24,469 bases of DNA from PFJX01 sp964646585 (GTDB lineage: Bacteria; Pseudomonadota; Gammaproteobacteria; Burkholderiales; Thiobacillaceae). Positions 15,438 to 22,920 of this stretch are shown here, one piece after another. The stretch lies in contig CAZYEY010000121.1 in assembly GCA_964646585.1 (NCBI GenBank), positions 1 through 24,469 of the forward strand, written 5' to 3'. Made by a program: the position numbers and the translations under genes. Under the pieces are notes generated by a model, which was not told the DNA's origin, made no database searches, and saw only the letters and a list, made by a program, of their open reading frames with translations. How positions within the stretch are numbered: the first letter of the stretch is position 1; every line of letters starts with the position of its first letter.

Positions 15438-16259
15438 ATGCGCATACGCCCTCCCTCACTTGGCTTCCGCCATGGCCAGAGCGGCCTGACTATGTTGGAA
15501 CTCATGATTTCCCTCAGCCTTGGCTTGTTGCTGCTGGTGGGCATTGGCACCATCTACGTAGGCAGCAGCCAAAGCAATCGGGTCCAGGAGGAGAATGCCC
15601 GCATCCAGGAAACCGGCCGGTTCGCCCTGGAAACCATGGGCAGGAGCATCCGGCAGGCGGGGTACACGGCCATATCGGTTCAGTTGAAGAATCCCAAACT
15701 CACCTTCAGCGGAACCCCCATCACCGGACTGAACACCGCCTGCCCCGCCGGGACGCCCTCCACCGATGTCATCACCGTCCAATACGATGGCACTGCGGGA
15801 GAACAGGACTGTCAGGCGGGCAATGTCAATGCGGGGGAAATCGTCCAGGAAACCTATTTCATCGCCGACGACAGTTTGCGTTGCAACGCAACCCGCGCGG
15901 CGGCGCCAGTGCCCCCGGCTGCCTGCCCCGCCAGCGACGCCGGCGCCCAACTCCTGCGCAACATCGAAGACATGCAGGTGGTTTACGGCATCGACACCAA
16001 TGGCGACCAGGCAACCGACCAATACACCGCCACCCCGGCCAACTGGGGGCAAGTGGTCAGCGCCCGTGTCTGCGTCCTGGTCCGTTCGGACAACCAGGGC
16101 ATTGTGGCCGGACGCCAGAGCTATCTGAATTGCGCCGGAGCTTTGGGAACCGCCACGGGCGCTGCCGCGACCACCACCGCGCCGGAAGGGGATACCCGCC
16201 TGAGACGGGCATTCGTCGCCACCTTCAACCTCCGCAACCGCGTGACCCTGCCACCATGA
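15438..16259 (+). CDS. pilW: Minor pilin PilW
   Basis: 273 aa from the ATG at 15438. The leader MRIRPPSLGFRHGQSG precedes LTMLELMISLSLGLLLLVGI (Glu+5), then QETGRFALETMGRSIRQAGY, which is diagnostic of PilW. An acidic loop DTNGDQATDQY (about 186-196) has the DxNxDxxxD spacing of a calcium site. The frame is open from an ATG at 15282 that overlaps the pilV stop; that start would give a 69-residue leader, far longer than prepilin leaders, and the 52 extra codons use unusual codons (AGA, CTA, GTA) compared with neighbours. Translation may still couple at 15282, so the start is uncertain. The stop overlaps the pilX start. Confidence 0.88.
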   Translation: MRIRPPSLGFRHGQSGLTMLELMISLSLGLLLLVGIGTIYVGSSQSNRVQEENARIQETGRFALETMGRSIRQAGYTAISVQLKNPKLTFSGTPITGLNTACPAGTPSTDVITVQYDGTAGEQDCQAGNVNAGEIVQETYFIADDSLRCNATRAAAPVPPAACPASDAGAQLLRNIEDMQVVYGIDTNGDQATDQYTATPANWGQVVSARVCVLVRSDNQGIVAGRQSYLNCAGALGTATGAAATTTAPEGDTRLRRAFVATFNLRNRVTLPP

Positions 16260-16834
16260 ACATGACCCTCCCCCCTCCTGCGGAAGGCATTCCGTGCCGC
16301 CAACAAGGCGCCGCCCTGGTCACCGGCCTGATTTTTCTGGTGGTCCTGACCATGATCGGCATCACCACCGCGAACATGGCCTCACTGGAAGAGCGCATGT
16401 CCGGCAACCTGCGGGACCGGTCCGTGGCCATGCAGGCTGCCGAGTTGGCGCTGCGGGACGCCGAGCGGGACATCGCGGGAAGCGTCCCGGGATTTGCCAG
16501 AAAAATCACCGGTAAAACCGGTTTCACGGCGGATTGCGGCGCTTCCACAGGCGGCACGACGGCCGATGACGGCCTCTGCTACAACGGCCCCAATGGCTAC
16601 GGGGTCGCGGTATGGAAGAACGTCGACATGACCGCGGCCCCCAGCGTCCCCTATGGCCGCTTCACCGGGGCGGCCGCGTTGCCTGGGCTTTCGGCGCAAC
16701 CCCGTTACATCCTCGAAAGCATTCTGAAGGACATTCCCGGCAGCGGTCAGGCCTACTTCTACCGCATCACGGCTCGCGCCCAGGGTGGCAACCCCAACAC
16801 CGTGGTATGGCTCCAGGAAGTGTATTCACCCTGA
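16256..16834 (+). CDS. pilX: Minor pilin-like PilX
   Basis: 192 aa. After the leader MNMTLPPPAEGIPCRQQG comes AALVTGLIFLVVLTMIGI and then SLEERMSGNLRDRSVAMQAAELALRDAE, the PilX_N signature. As usual for PilX, Glu+5 is absent from the mature N-terminus. It belongs to the minor-pilin tip complex and supports PilY1 display. The globular part has two cysteines (CGAST, LCYNG) and ends in VVWLQEVYSP. It starts in an ATGA overlap with pilW and is followed after 35 bp by pilY1. Confidence 0.9.
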   Translation: MNMTLPPPAEGIPCRQQGAALVTGLIFLVVLTMIGITTANMASLEERMSGNLRDRSVAMQAAELALRDAERDIAGSVPGFARKITGKTGFTADCGASTGGTTADDGLCYNGPNGYGVAVWKNVDMTAAPSVPYGRFTGAAALPGLSAQPRYILESILKDIPGSGQAYFYRITARAQGGNPNTVVWLQEVYSP

Positions 16835-16869
16835 AGTCAACGAACCCTATCGATTGCGAGGCATCGCAC

Positions 16870-19800
16870 ATGAACACTTCTCATCTTTCCCCAGTCCTTC
16901 CCATGGCAAGTGCGTTCCCCACCGCCCTTACCGCACCTCATCGTCCCAAGGCACTGTCAATGGCCATCGGGCTGGCACTGCTGGCACATTCGCTGTCATG
17001 CCCGGCCATCGACATCAGCCAGTATCCCCTGTTCATCGGCACCGTCAACAAAGCCAACGTGCTGCTGATCCTGGACAACTCCAACAGTATGGACGAGGAG
17101 CCCTCCGGAACCACGGCCTGCAGCGCGGTAGGCAAATGCGGCAGCGCCAGCGATTACAGCAAATCCCAGATCGCCCGAACGGCAGCGAAAAGCCTGGTCA
17201 CCATCTACGCCAACCGGATCAACATGGGCTTGATGGCCTACCAGCAGCTGGATCCCGGCAATACCTGGGCTAGTACTCTCACCTCTGCCCATCTGCACAA
17301 TTCTCCCTATGACGTGAGTTACAACCCCGCGAATTACGACCCGACCTTTACGGGTCCAAGGGAGTCCACCACAAAGCGCTACAGAATCCCCAACCCGACT
17401 TCTCCAGGAAACTTCATCCATTACAATGTTGCATTGCCTTTTTATGATGCTGCCAATCAGGGCAATCTTTTCTGCTATTCCCCAACCGCCGTGCCATTCA
17501 GCTCGGCGGCGCTAGACCAGTATCGCTGCTTCAAGAACAAAACCGGAACGTCGGACACACTTCCCACGTGGGGTAACAGCGTCAGCGAAGCCGCGCAAGG
17601 CTATTCCAATTTCCAGTTTCAAACCTACTTCGGCCCCACCGACAGCGACCTGGCCCAAGGCATTCTGGACTTTGGCAAGCAGACCACATCGAACTACGTG
17701 GGACCGACCTGGTATGCTGGTAGTTCGCCTGGGCGGGGTTATCTCCACGTCCCCATCGCGGCCTTGGATAGCGCCCAGGCCACCAAGCTGAATACCAAGC
17801 TTGGCGTATCCCAATTCGCTCAGAACAAGCCTACCGACCCGAATTACCCATTACAGAATGCCGGTCTCACGCCGATCGAAGGCACCCTTCTCACCGCCAA
17901 GGACTATTTCCTGGGGAACCTGACCGCCCCCAAGCAGGGGGGGGCGCAACCAGCGCCGCCCAATTCCTGCGGGAAGAATTATGTGGTGCTGATCACGGAT
18001 GGGTTGCCTTCCACGGATAAAAATGGCATAGAAGTCTCCAACCCAACGACTGCTTTGGCCGCTGTGGCAGCTGCGGCAACCGAGCTCAAGCAGAGCGACG
18101 CCACGGTGGAGACCTACGTCATCGGCTTTGCCCTGCCTTACGGGGTGGACCCCAATACCCTGAATACCATTGCATCGGCCGGCGGCACTTCCATCGCCTA
18201 TCCGGCGAACGATCTCACCACGTTGAACGCCCAATTGGGCACGATCTTCACCGACATCCTGACCAAGACAGGCTCCGCTTCCTCGGTGGCCACCAACTCC
18301 ACCAACCTGCAAACCGAAAGCCGCATCTTCCAGGCGAAATTCTCCAGCGCCGACTGGAGCGGTCAATTGCTGCAATTTCAACTAGACAGTCTGACCAATG
18401 TGGGCACGCCCACTCCGGAATGGGACGCAGGCGTGAAAATCAATGCCCAGTCCGCCAGCTCGCGGGTCATCATCACCAAGGGCGACACCAACGGGGATGG
18501 CGTCGCGGATGACGGCGTCCCCTTCCGCTGGTCCCTGACCGCCCTCACCGCCACCCAGCGGGCTTACCTCAACACAGATGCCTCCGGCACGCCGGATGCC
18601 CTGGGGAGCAGCCGCGTCGATTATCTGCGGGGCGATGCCAGCAATGAAGGCAGCGGTGCGGGCAACTTCCGGCCCCGCACCATCAGCAAGCTGGGGGACA
18701 TCGTCAATTCGAACCCCTGGTACGTAGGCATACCCGAGGCCGGGTATTCTGACGTGGACCACCCCGGCTACACCGCCTTCCGGGATGCGGCCCTGTCGCG
18801 CAAGCCCGTGGTTTACGTGGGGGGCAACGATGGCATGCTGCATGGTTTCGATGCATCTCTCGATTTCACGTCCTCCACCATCGGCGTGCCCACCAGCACC
18901 TCCGGCAATGAGGTGCTGGCCTACGTCCCCTCTGCCGTCTACCCCAACCTGAGCAAACTCACTGGCCAGGCCTACAACCAGAACCAGAACCACCGTTATT
19001 TCGTGGATGGCACCCCCATGGTGGCCGACGCCTATCTTGGCACCACCTGGACCACCGTGTTGATCGGTGGTCTGGGTGGGGGCGGCAAGGGGTATTACGC
19101 CCTGGATGTCACGAACCCGGCCAACTTCACCGAAGCCAAGGCGGCCGACCTGCTCCTGTGGGAATTCACCGAGAACGACGATGCCGACGTGGGCTTCGCC
19201 TTCAATCATCCGGCCGTGGGCAGCAACAAGCAGGCCCAACAGATTGTCAAGATGGCGAATGGACAATGGGCGGCCATTCTCGGCAACGGCTACAACAGTA
19301 CTTCGGGGAAGGCAGCGCTCTACATCCTGTTCATCCATGCTGGCAAGGATGGCTGGGATTCCAGCGATTACGTGAAAATCGTCGCGGACGCGCCCGTCGC
19401 CCAGGACAACGGCTTGTCCACCCCGACCCCTTACGACACCGACGGTGACGGCTACGTGGACACGGTCTATGCCGGCGATCTCAAAGGCAACCTGTGGAAG
19501 TTCCTGGTCGGCCCCAATACGGGGGATGAAGACGTGACCTCCGACCCCACCACTTGGAAACTGGCGCTCTCCACCCCGGGCTGCACCACCGACTGCACCC
19601 CCTTGTTCGTGGCCAAGGATGGCAGCAACAACCGGCAGCCCATCACCTGGCCGCCAAGCATCACTCCTCATCCAACCAGCGGCACCATGGTCCTGTTCGG
19701 AACCGGCAAGTATCTCGAAAGCGCCGACAACACCAGTACCAGCGTGCAATCGTTTTATGGCATTCGCGATGAGGGCAGCACGCTCTCGGGAAGAAATGTG

Positions 19801-20307
19801 CTGATCCCCCAGACCATTGGCACCACCACGGTGAACTCCACGACTTTCAGAACCATCACGCAAGGCTGCGGCACCAACCCGTTGCCGGCTTGTCCGCCCG
19901 CCGGGAAAGGCTGGTATGTGGACCTGCCCACATCCGGTGAACGGGTAACCGGGGTACCCCAACTCGACAGCGGCAGCATCTTCTTCAATACCTTTGTCCC
20001 CCCCGCCGGCCAATGCGACAGCGGCGGCACCGGTTGGCTGATGGCGCTGAACTATCTCACCGGGACACTCCCCAATGGCCGCATCTTCGATACGAACGCG
20101 GACAGCGCCATCAGCGGCAGCGACACCATCGTCGCGGGTGCCCAGATCGGGGCAGCTCTGGGCGGCACCACGCTGATCCGGGGCAACGTACCGGGCCGCG
20201 CAGGAGTCGGCGTATCCTCTTTGACCTCCGGCCAACTCATCAAAACCACACTGGGCCTCGGCATGGAGTCCCGCGGCCGCATCACTTGGCGTGAAATCCT
20301 CCAATAG
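16870..20307 (+). CDS. pilY1: PilY1-type pilus tip adhesin / assembly factor
   Basis: 1145 aa, close to the length of Pseudomonas aeruginosa PilY1. A long N-terminal region with hydrophobic MAIGLALLAHSLSCPA suggests Sec export with cleavage near residue 46. A VWA-like domain follows, with the metal-ion-adhesion motif DNSNS (about 68-72). The C-terminal half is a beta-propeller with VYVGGNDGMLHGFD and DTDGDGYVDTVYAGDLKGNLWKF-type sequence; the DxDxDGxxD loop at about 856-864 corresponds in place to the calcium site needed for pilus function in Pseudomonas. A second loop, DTNGDGVADDG, lies at about 539-549, and DTNADSAISGSD near the C-terminus is a third candidate. GAGG (16858-16861) precedes the ATG by 8 bases. 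It is expected at the pilus tip or outer membrane, acting in adhesion and in countering retraction. Confidence 0.95.
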   Translation: MNTSHLSPVLPMASAFPTALTAPHRPKALSMAIGLALLAHSLSCPAIDISQYPLFIGTVNKANVLLILDNSNSMDEEPSGTTACSAVGKCGSASDYSKSQIARTAAKSLVTIYANRINMGLMAYQQLDPGNTWASTLTSAHLHNSPYDVSYNPANYDPTFTGPRESTTKRYRIPNPTSPGNFIHYNVALPFYDAANQGNLFCYSPTAVPFSSAALDQYRCFKNKTGTSDTLPTWGNSVSEAAQGYSNFQFQTYFGPTDSDLAQGILDFGKQTTSNYVGPTWYAGSSPGRGYLHVPIAALDSAQATKLNTKLGVSQFAQNKPTDPNYPLQNAGLTPIEGTLLTAKDYFLGNLTAPKQGGAQPAPPNSCGKNYVVLITDGLPSTDKNGIEVSNPTTALAAVAAAATELKQSDATVETYVIGFALPYGVDPNTLNTIASAGGTSIAYPANDLTTLNAQLGTIFTDILTKTGSASSVATNSTNLQTESRIFQAKFSSADWSGQLLQFQLDSLTNVGTPTPEWDAGVKINAQSASSRVIITKGDTNGDGVADDGVPFRWSLTALTATQRAYLNTDASGTPDALGSSRVDYLRGDASNEGSGAGNFRPRTISKLGDIVNSNPWYVGIPEAGYSDVDHPGYTAFRDAALSRKPVVYVGGNDGMLHGFDASLDFTSSTIGVPTSTSGNEVLAYVPSAVYPNLSKLTGQAYNQNQNHRYFVDGTPMVADAYLGTTWTTVLIGGLGGGGKGYYALDVTNPANFTEAKAADLLLWEFTENDDADVGFAFNHPAVGSNKQAQQIVKMANGQWAAILGNGYNSTSGKAALYILFIHAGKDGWDSSDYVKIVADAPVAQDNGLSTPTPYDTDGDGYVDTVYAGDLKGNLWKFLVGPNTGDEDVTSDPTTWKLALSTPGCTTDCTPLFVAKDGSNNRQPITWPPSITPHPTSGTMVLFGTGKYLESADNTSTSVQSFYGIRDEGSTLSGRNVLIPQTIGTTTVNSTTFRTITQGCGTNPLPACPPAGKGWYVDLPTSGERVTGVPQLDSGSIFFNTFVPPAGQCDSGGTGWLMALNYLTGTLPNGRIFDTNADSAISGSDTIVAGAQIGAALGGTTLIRGNVPGRAGVGVSSLTSGQLIKTTLGLGMESRGRITWREILQ

Positions 20308-20317
20308 GAAGTCGACC

Positions 20318-20806
20318 ATGCAAATTCTCCATTTTCCGCGCTCGAACCCTGGACAAATCGGGGTAACCCTGATCGAACTCCTCGTTGTCTTGGCCCTCAT
20401 CGCAATCCTGGGAGGCATTGCCTATCCCTCCTACCAGGAACACGTAGCGCGGGCGAACCGGGCGGAAGCCAAGGGCATCCTGCTCGAAGCTGCCCAGTTC
20501 ATGGAACGGAACTACACTACCAATAACTGCTACCACCGCAGCGACAACGACTGCGCCGCCGCGCGGACCGCCGGCACGGCCTGCGCCTCCGCCACAGCAG
20601 GTGAAATCAGCCTGCCCTTCTGCCAGTCGCCGAAGACCGGCGAGGCAAGGTACAACATCAGCTTCAATGCCCTGGCATCGCAAAGCTACACCTTGCAAGC
20701 GGTTCCTACCGGCATAATGGCAGGCGACGCCTGCGGCACCCTGACACTGACCCACACCGGCATCCAGGGCGCCGGAGGGAATGTGGCGGACTGTTGGCAA
20801 CGCTGA
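20318..20806 (+). CDS. pilE: Minor pilin PilE
   Basis: 162 aa. The leader MQILHFPRSNPGQIG precedes VTLIELLVVLALIAILGGIAYPSYQ. Val rather than Phe or Met stands at +1, while Glu+5 is kept. Helix and D-region with paired cysteines (ACGTLTL... to ADCWQR) place it in the PilE minor-pilin family that closes the fimT-pilVWXY1E operon. AGGAAG (20306-20311) gives a good ribosome-binding site. It starts 10 bp after pilY1. Its C-terminal region closely resembles the separate pilin at 11916-12368. No terminator follows, so some transcripts may run into the next gene. Confidence 0.9.
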   Translation: MQILHFPRSNPGQIGVTLIELLVVLALIAILGGIAYPSYQEHVARANRAEAKGILLEAAQFMERNYTTNNCYHRSDNDCAAARTAGTACASATAGEISLPFCQSPKTGEARYNISFNALASQSYTLQAVPTGIMAGDACGTLTLTHTGIQGAGGNVADCWQR

Positions 20807-20812
20807 TACCAC

Positions 20813-20880
20813 TGAATCAAGTGGCAGCGGAGATTGGACGTCGGAAAATGACCCGTCCTAGAATCCAAACACTTGATTCA
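20813..20880. repeat. 11-bp perfect inverted repeat around the Fur-like gene promoter
   Basis: TGAATCAAGTG at 20813-20823 returns as its exact reverse complement CACTTGATTCA at 20870-20880, with a 46-base spacer. The left arm also lies in a local palindrome CCACT-GAATCA-AGTGG (20809-20824). The arms bracket the candidate promoter, the right one covering the expected start of transcription. This geometry suits an operator pair for an autoregulated repressor. That role is inferred; the repeat itself is directly visible. Confidence 0.7.
20834..20864 (+). promoter_or_regulatory. Candidate sigma-70 promoter of the Fur-like gene
   Basis: TTGGAC (20834-20839) and TAGAAT (20859-20864) each differ from consensus at one or two positions, with a 19-bp spacer, slightly long. 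Transcription would begin near 20871, before the ATG at 20896, which favours that start codon over the upstream ones at 20794 and 20848. It lies in the 89-bp gap after pilE. Confidence 0.45.
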
Positions 20881-20895
20881 CCGGCTGTCAGCAGA

Positions 20896-21336
20896 ATGCC
20901 TATTTCACCCCTGCATGCATCCACTCGCGAGGATCTCTCGGCTCTCCTACGCCAGCACGGCATCTCGCCCACCCACCAACGCATCGAGATCGCCCGGGCC
21001 CTGTTCTCCCGCCAAGAGCACATGTCGGCGGACCAGATACTGGCGGTGGTAAACAGCCGGCATAGCGAGAGTTCCAAGGCCACGGTCTACAACACCCTGC
21101 GCCTCTTCCTCGAAAAAAAGCTGATCCGGGAAGTCATCGTCGATCCCAGCAAGGTGTTCTACGACCCCAACACCTCACCCCATCATCATTTCTACAACCA
21201 AGTCACTGGCGAACTCACCGACATCCCAGCAGACAGCCTGTTGGTCAGTGGCCTGCCCACCCCCCCGGAAGGCATGGAGACGGATTCCGTCGACGTCATC
21301 GTCCGCATCCGTCCCCGGTCAGCCCGGCCCACCTGA
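20896..21336 (+). CDS. Fur-family transcriptional regulator, Irr-like, without cysteines
   Basis: 146 aa from the ATG at 20896. An N-terminal winged helix contains SPTHQRIEIARALF and the recognition segment SSKATVYNTLRLF (59-71), both standard Fur family. The dimerisation part has HHHFYNQVTGELTDI (96-110), a His-rich metal or haem-associated region as in Irr and related proteins. There is not one cysteine in the protein, so the structural CxxC zinc sites of classical Fur, Zur and PerR are missing. Starts at 20848 and 20794 would add non-conserved residues and lie upstream of or within the candidate promoter. An inverted repeat flanks that promoter, suggesting autoregulation. It is followed after 18 bp by the TRAP protein gene. 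The signal sensed (iron, haem or peroxide) cannot be told. Confidence 0.87.
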   Translation: MPISPLHASTREDLSALLRQHGISPTHQRIEIARALFSRQEHMSADQILAVVNSRHSESSKATVYNTLRLFLEKKLIREVIVDPSKVFYDPNTSPHHHFYNQVTGELTDIPADSLLVSGLPTPPEGMETDSVDVIVRIRPRSARPT

Positions 21337-21354
21337 TTTCCTCATCCCAACGAG

Positions 21355-22446
21355 ATGGACACCATGCAGCGACGCGCTTTTCTGAAGGGCGCCGGGGCCG
21401 GTTTCGGCTTGGCGGCTTCTTCCCTCGTTCCCCAGGCTTTTGCCGATGGTCCCGCCATCAAATGGCGCCTGGCCTCCAGCTACCCCAAGAGCCTGGACAC
21501 CATCTATGGCGCTGCCGAACTGCTTTCCGAACGATTGCACAAAATCACCGGCGGCAAGTTCCAGATACGGGTTTTCGCCGGGGGCGACCTTGTCCCCGGG
21601 CTCCAGGTCATGGATGCGGTGCAAAACGGTACGGTGGAATGCGGCCATACCGCCAGCTACTACTACGTGGGCAAGAACATGGCCTTGGCTTTCGACTGCG
21701 CCGTCCCCTTCGGCCTCACCGCCCGCCAGCAGAATGCCTGGATGTATTTCGGCGGTGGAATTCAACTCATGCGCGAGTTGTTCAGGCAATACAACATCAT
21801 CCAGTTTCCCGGCGGCAACACCGGCGTGCAGATGGGGGGGTGGTTTCGCAAGGAGATCAAATCCCTGGCGGACCTGAAGGGCCTGAAGATGCGGATTCCC
21901 GGCATCGGCGGCCAGATCATGGCCAAGCTGGGCGCTGTGCCCCAGACTCTGGCGGGCAGCGACATCTATCCATCCCTGGAACGGGGCGCCCTGGACGCTG
22001 CGGAATGGGTGGGCCCCTATGACGATGAGAAGTTGGGCTTCCACAAGATCGCGAAGAACTACTACTACCCGGGCTGGTGGGAAGGTGGCCCCCAGCTGTC
22101 CTTCTATGTAAATCTGGCCAAGTGGAACGAGTTGCCGGAGCCTTACCGGGTGGCCTTCGAAACCGCCTGCGCCGAGGCCAACGTCAACATGCTGGCGGAA
22201 TACGACACCAAGAACCCCCAGGCCCTCGCGCGCCTGGTCAGGCAAGGGGTCCAGTTGCGCGCATTTCCCAAAGACGTCATGGATGCCGCCAGGCAGGCCG
22301 CTTTCGCCATGTACGACGAGGAGGCCCGCAAGAACCCGGCCTTTGCCCGGATATACGGCGAATGGAAGAAGTTCCGGGACCAGGAACTCCAGTGGTTCAA
22401 GATCGCGGAAGCCTCCTACGCGAATTACCTGTATTACTCGAAATAG
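21355..22446 (+). CDS. TRAP transporter solute-binding protein (DctP/TakP type), orphan
   Basis: 363 aa. The signal peptide carries QRRAFLKG (5-12), a twin-arginine-like motif, followed by a hydrophobic stretch ending near QAFADG, so a folded periplasmic protein is likely. The DctP family is recognised by FAGGDLVPGLQVMDAVQNG, the carboxylate-binding arginine in LKMRIPG (R180), and EWVGPYDD followed by YYYPGWWEGGP, which is close to the TakP subgroup binding 2-oxo acids with a metal ion. The ligand is therefore probably a monocarboxylic or 2-oxo acid; this is inference. No membrane subunits (DctQ/DctM) are nearby. It starts 18 bp after the Fur-like gene and 11 bp separate it from the cytochrome gene. 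An ATG at 21364 is an equally possible start. Confidence 0.92.
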   Translation: MDTMQRRAFLKGAGAGFGLAASSLVPQAFADGPAIKWRLASSYPKSLDTIYGAAELLSERLHKITGGKFQIRVFAGGDLVPGLQVMDAVQNGTVECGHTASYYYVGKNMALAFDCAVPFGLTARQQNAWMYFGGGIQLMRELFRQYNIIQFPGGNTGVQMGGWFRKEIKSLADLKGLKMRIPGIGGQIMAKLGAVPQTLAGSDIYPSLERGALDAAEWVGPYDDEKLGFHKIAKNYYYPGWWEGGPQLSFYVNLAKWNELPEPYRVAFETACAEANVNMLAEYDTKNPQALARLVRQGVQLRAFPKDVMDAARQAAFAMYDEEARKNPAFARIYGEWKKFRDQELQWFKIAEASYANYLYYSK

Positions 22447-22457
22447 GCCTGCCAACC

Positions 22458-22826
22458 ATGAAACCCCTCCGATTCGGCCTGGCCCTGCTCTGCCTGGCTT
22501 CGATCTCCGCCTGCGGCGACAGGCAGGAACCTGCCGCCCGGGATCCGGCAAGCGCGGCCCCGGCCACGGCACCCGTGCCAGCTTCCAGCGACCTGGGCAG
22601 GATCCGTTACGCGGGCGTGTGTTTGAGCTGCCACGGTCCCAAAGGCCAAGGCCAGGGGCCGTTCCCGAAGCTAGCGGGCAAATCCGCCGGGGAACTGGCG
22701 GCCACGCTCAGGGACTACCGTGCCGGGAAAGTCCGCGGCCCCCAAAGCGCCTCCATGATCCCCTTCGCCCAAGCCTTGCGGGATGACGAGATCGAGGCTT
22801 TGGCCCGTTACATTTCCAGCCTGTAG
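22458..22826 (+). CDS. Class I c-type cytochrome, predicted lipoprotein
   Basis: 122 aa. The signal peptide ends in a lipobox ISAC (Cys19), so the protein should be anchored by lipid on the periplasmic side of a membrane. An Ala/Pro-rich linker (about 25-45) leads to one haem domain with CLSCH (55-59) for covalent haem attachment and a probable distal ligand Met100 in SMIPFAQAL. Size and layout resemble the small c5/c553-like cytochromes that carry single electrons. It begins 11 bp after the TRAP protein stop with only a weak ribosome-binding site, which suggests translational coupling. Its electron donor and acceptor are unknown; neighbours give no oxidoreductase. Confidence 0.9.
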   Translation: MKPLRFGLALLCLASISACGDRQEPAARDPASAAPATAPVPASSDLGRIRYAGVCLSCHGPKGQGQGPFPKLAGKSAGELAATLRDYRAGKVRGPQSASMIPFAQALRDDEIEALARYISSL

Positions 22827-22920
22827 CCCCTGACCTCCAGCGGACTCGGATCGAGCCGCCCTTCCTGCGCATGGGCTATCCTGAAGGCAGGCCCCGAGCC
22901 CGGGGAAAAGGGGAAGGACG

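Noticed and set aside
16508..16522. ACCGGT-AAA-ACCGGT double palindrome
   Set aside because: It lies inside pilX coding sequence (ITGKTGF) and is explained by codon use; no sign of a regulatory or mobile-element role.
18382..20418. 678-aa open frame on the - strand opposite pilY1
   Set aside because: A shadow of the high-GC third positions of pilY1; no start signal, no recognisable domain, biased composition.
20794..20895. Earlier starts (20794, 20848) for the Fur-like gene
   Set aside because: They overlap pilE or precede the candidate promoter, and the added residues are not Fur-like.
22885..22910. GC-rich hairpin CCCCG/CGGGG before pap as a terminator
   Set aside because: It is followed by A and G, not T, and merges with the pap ribosome-binding site.
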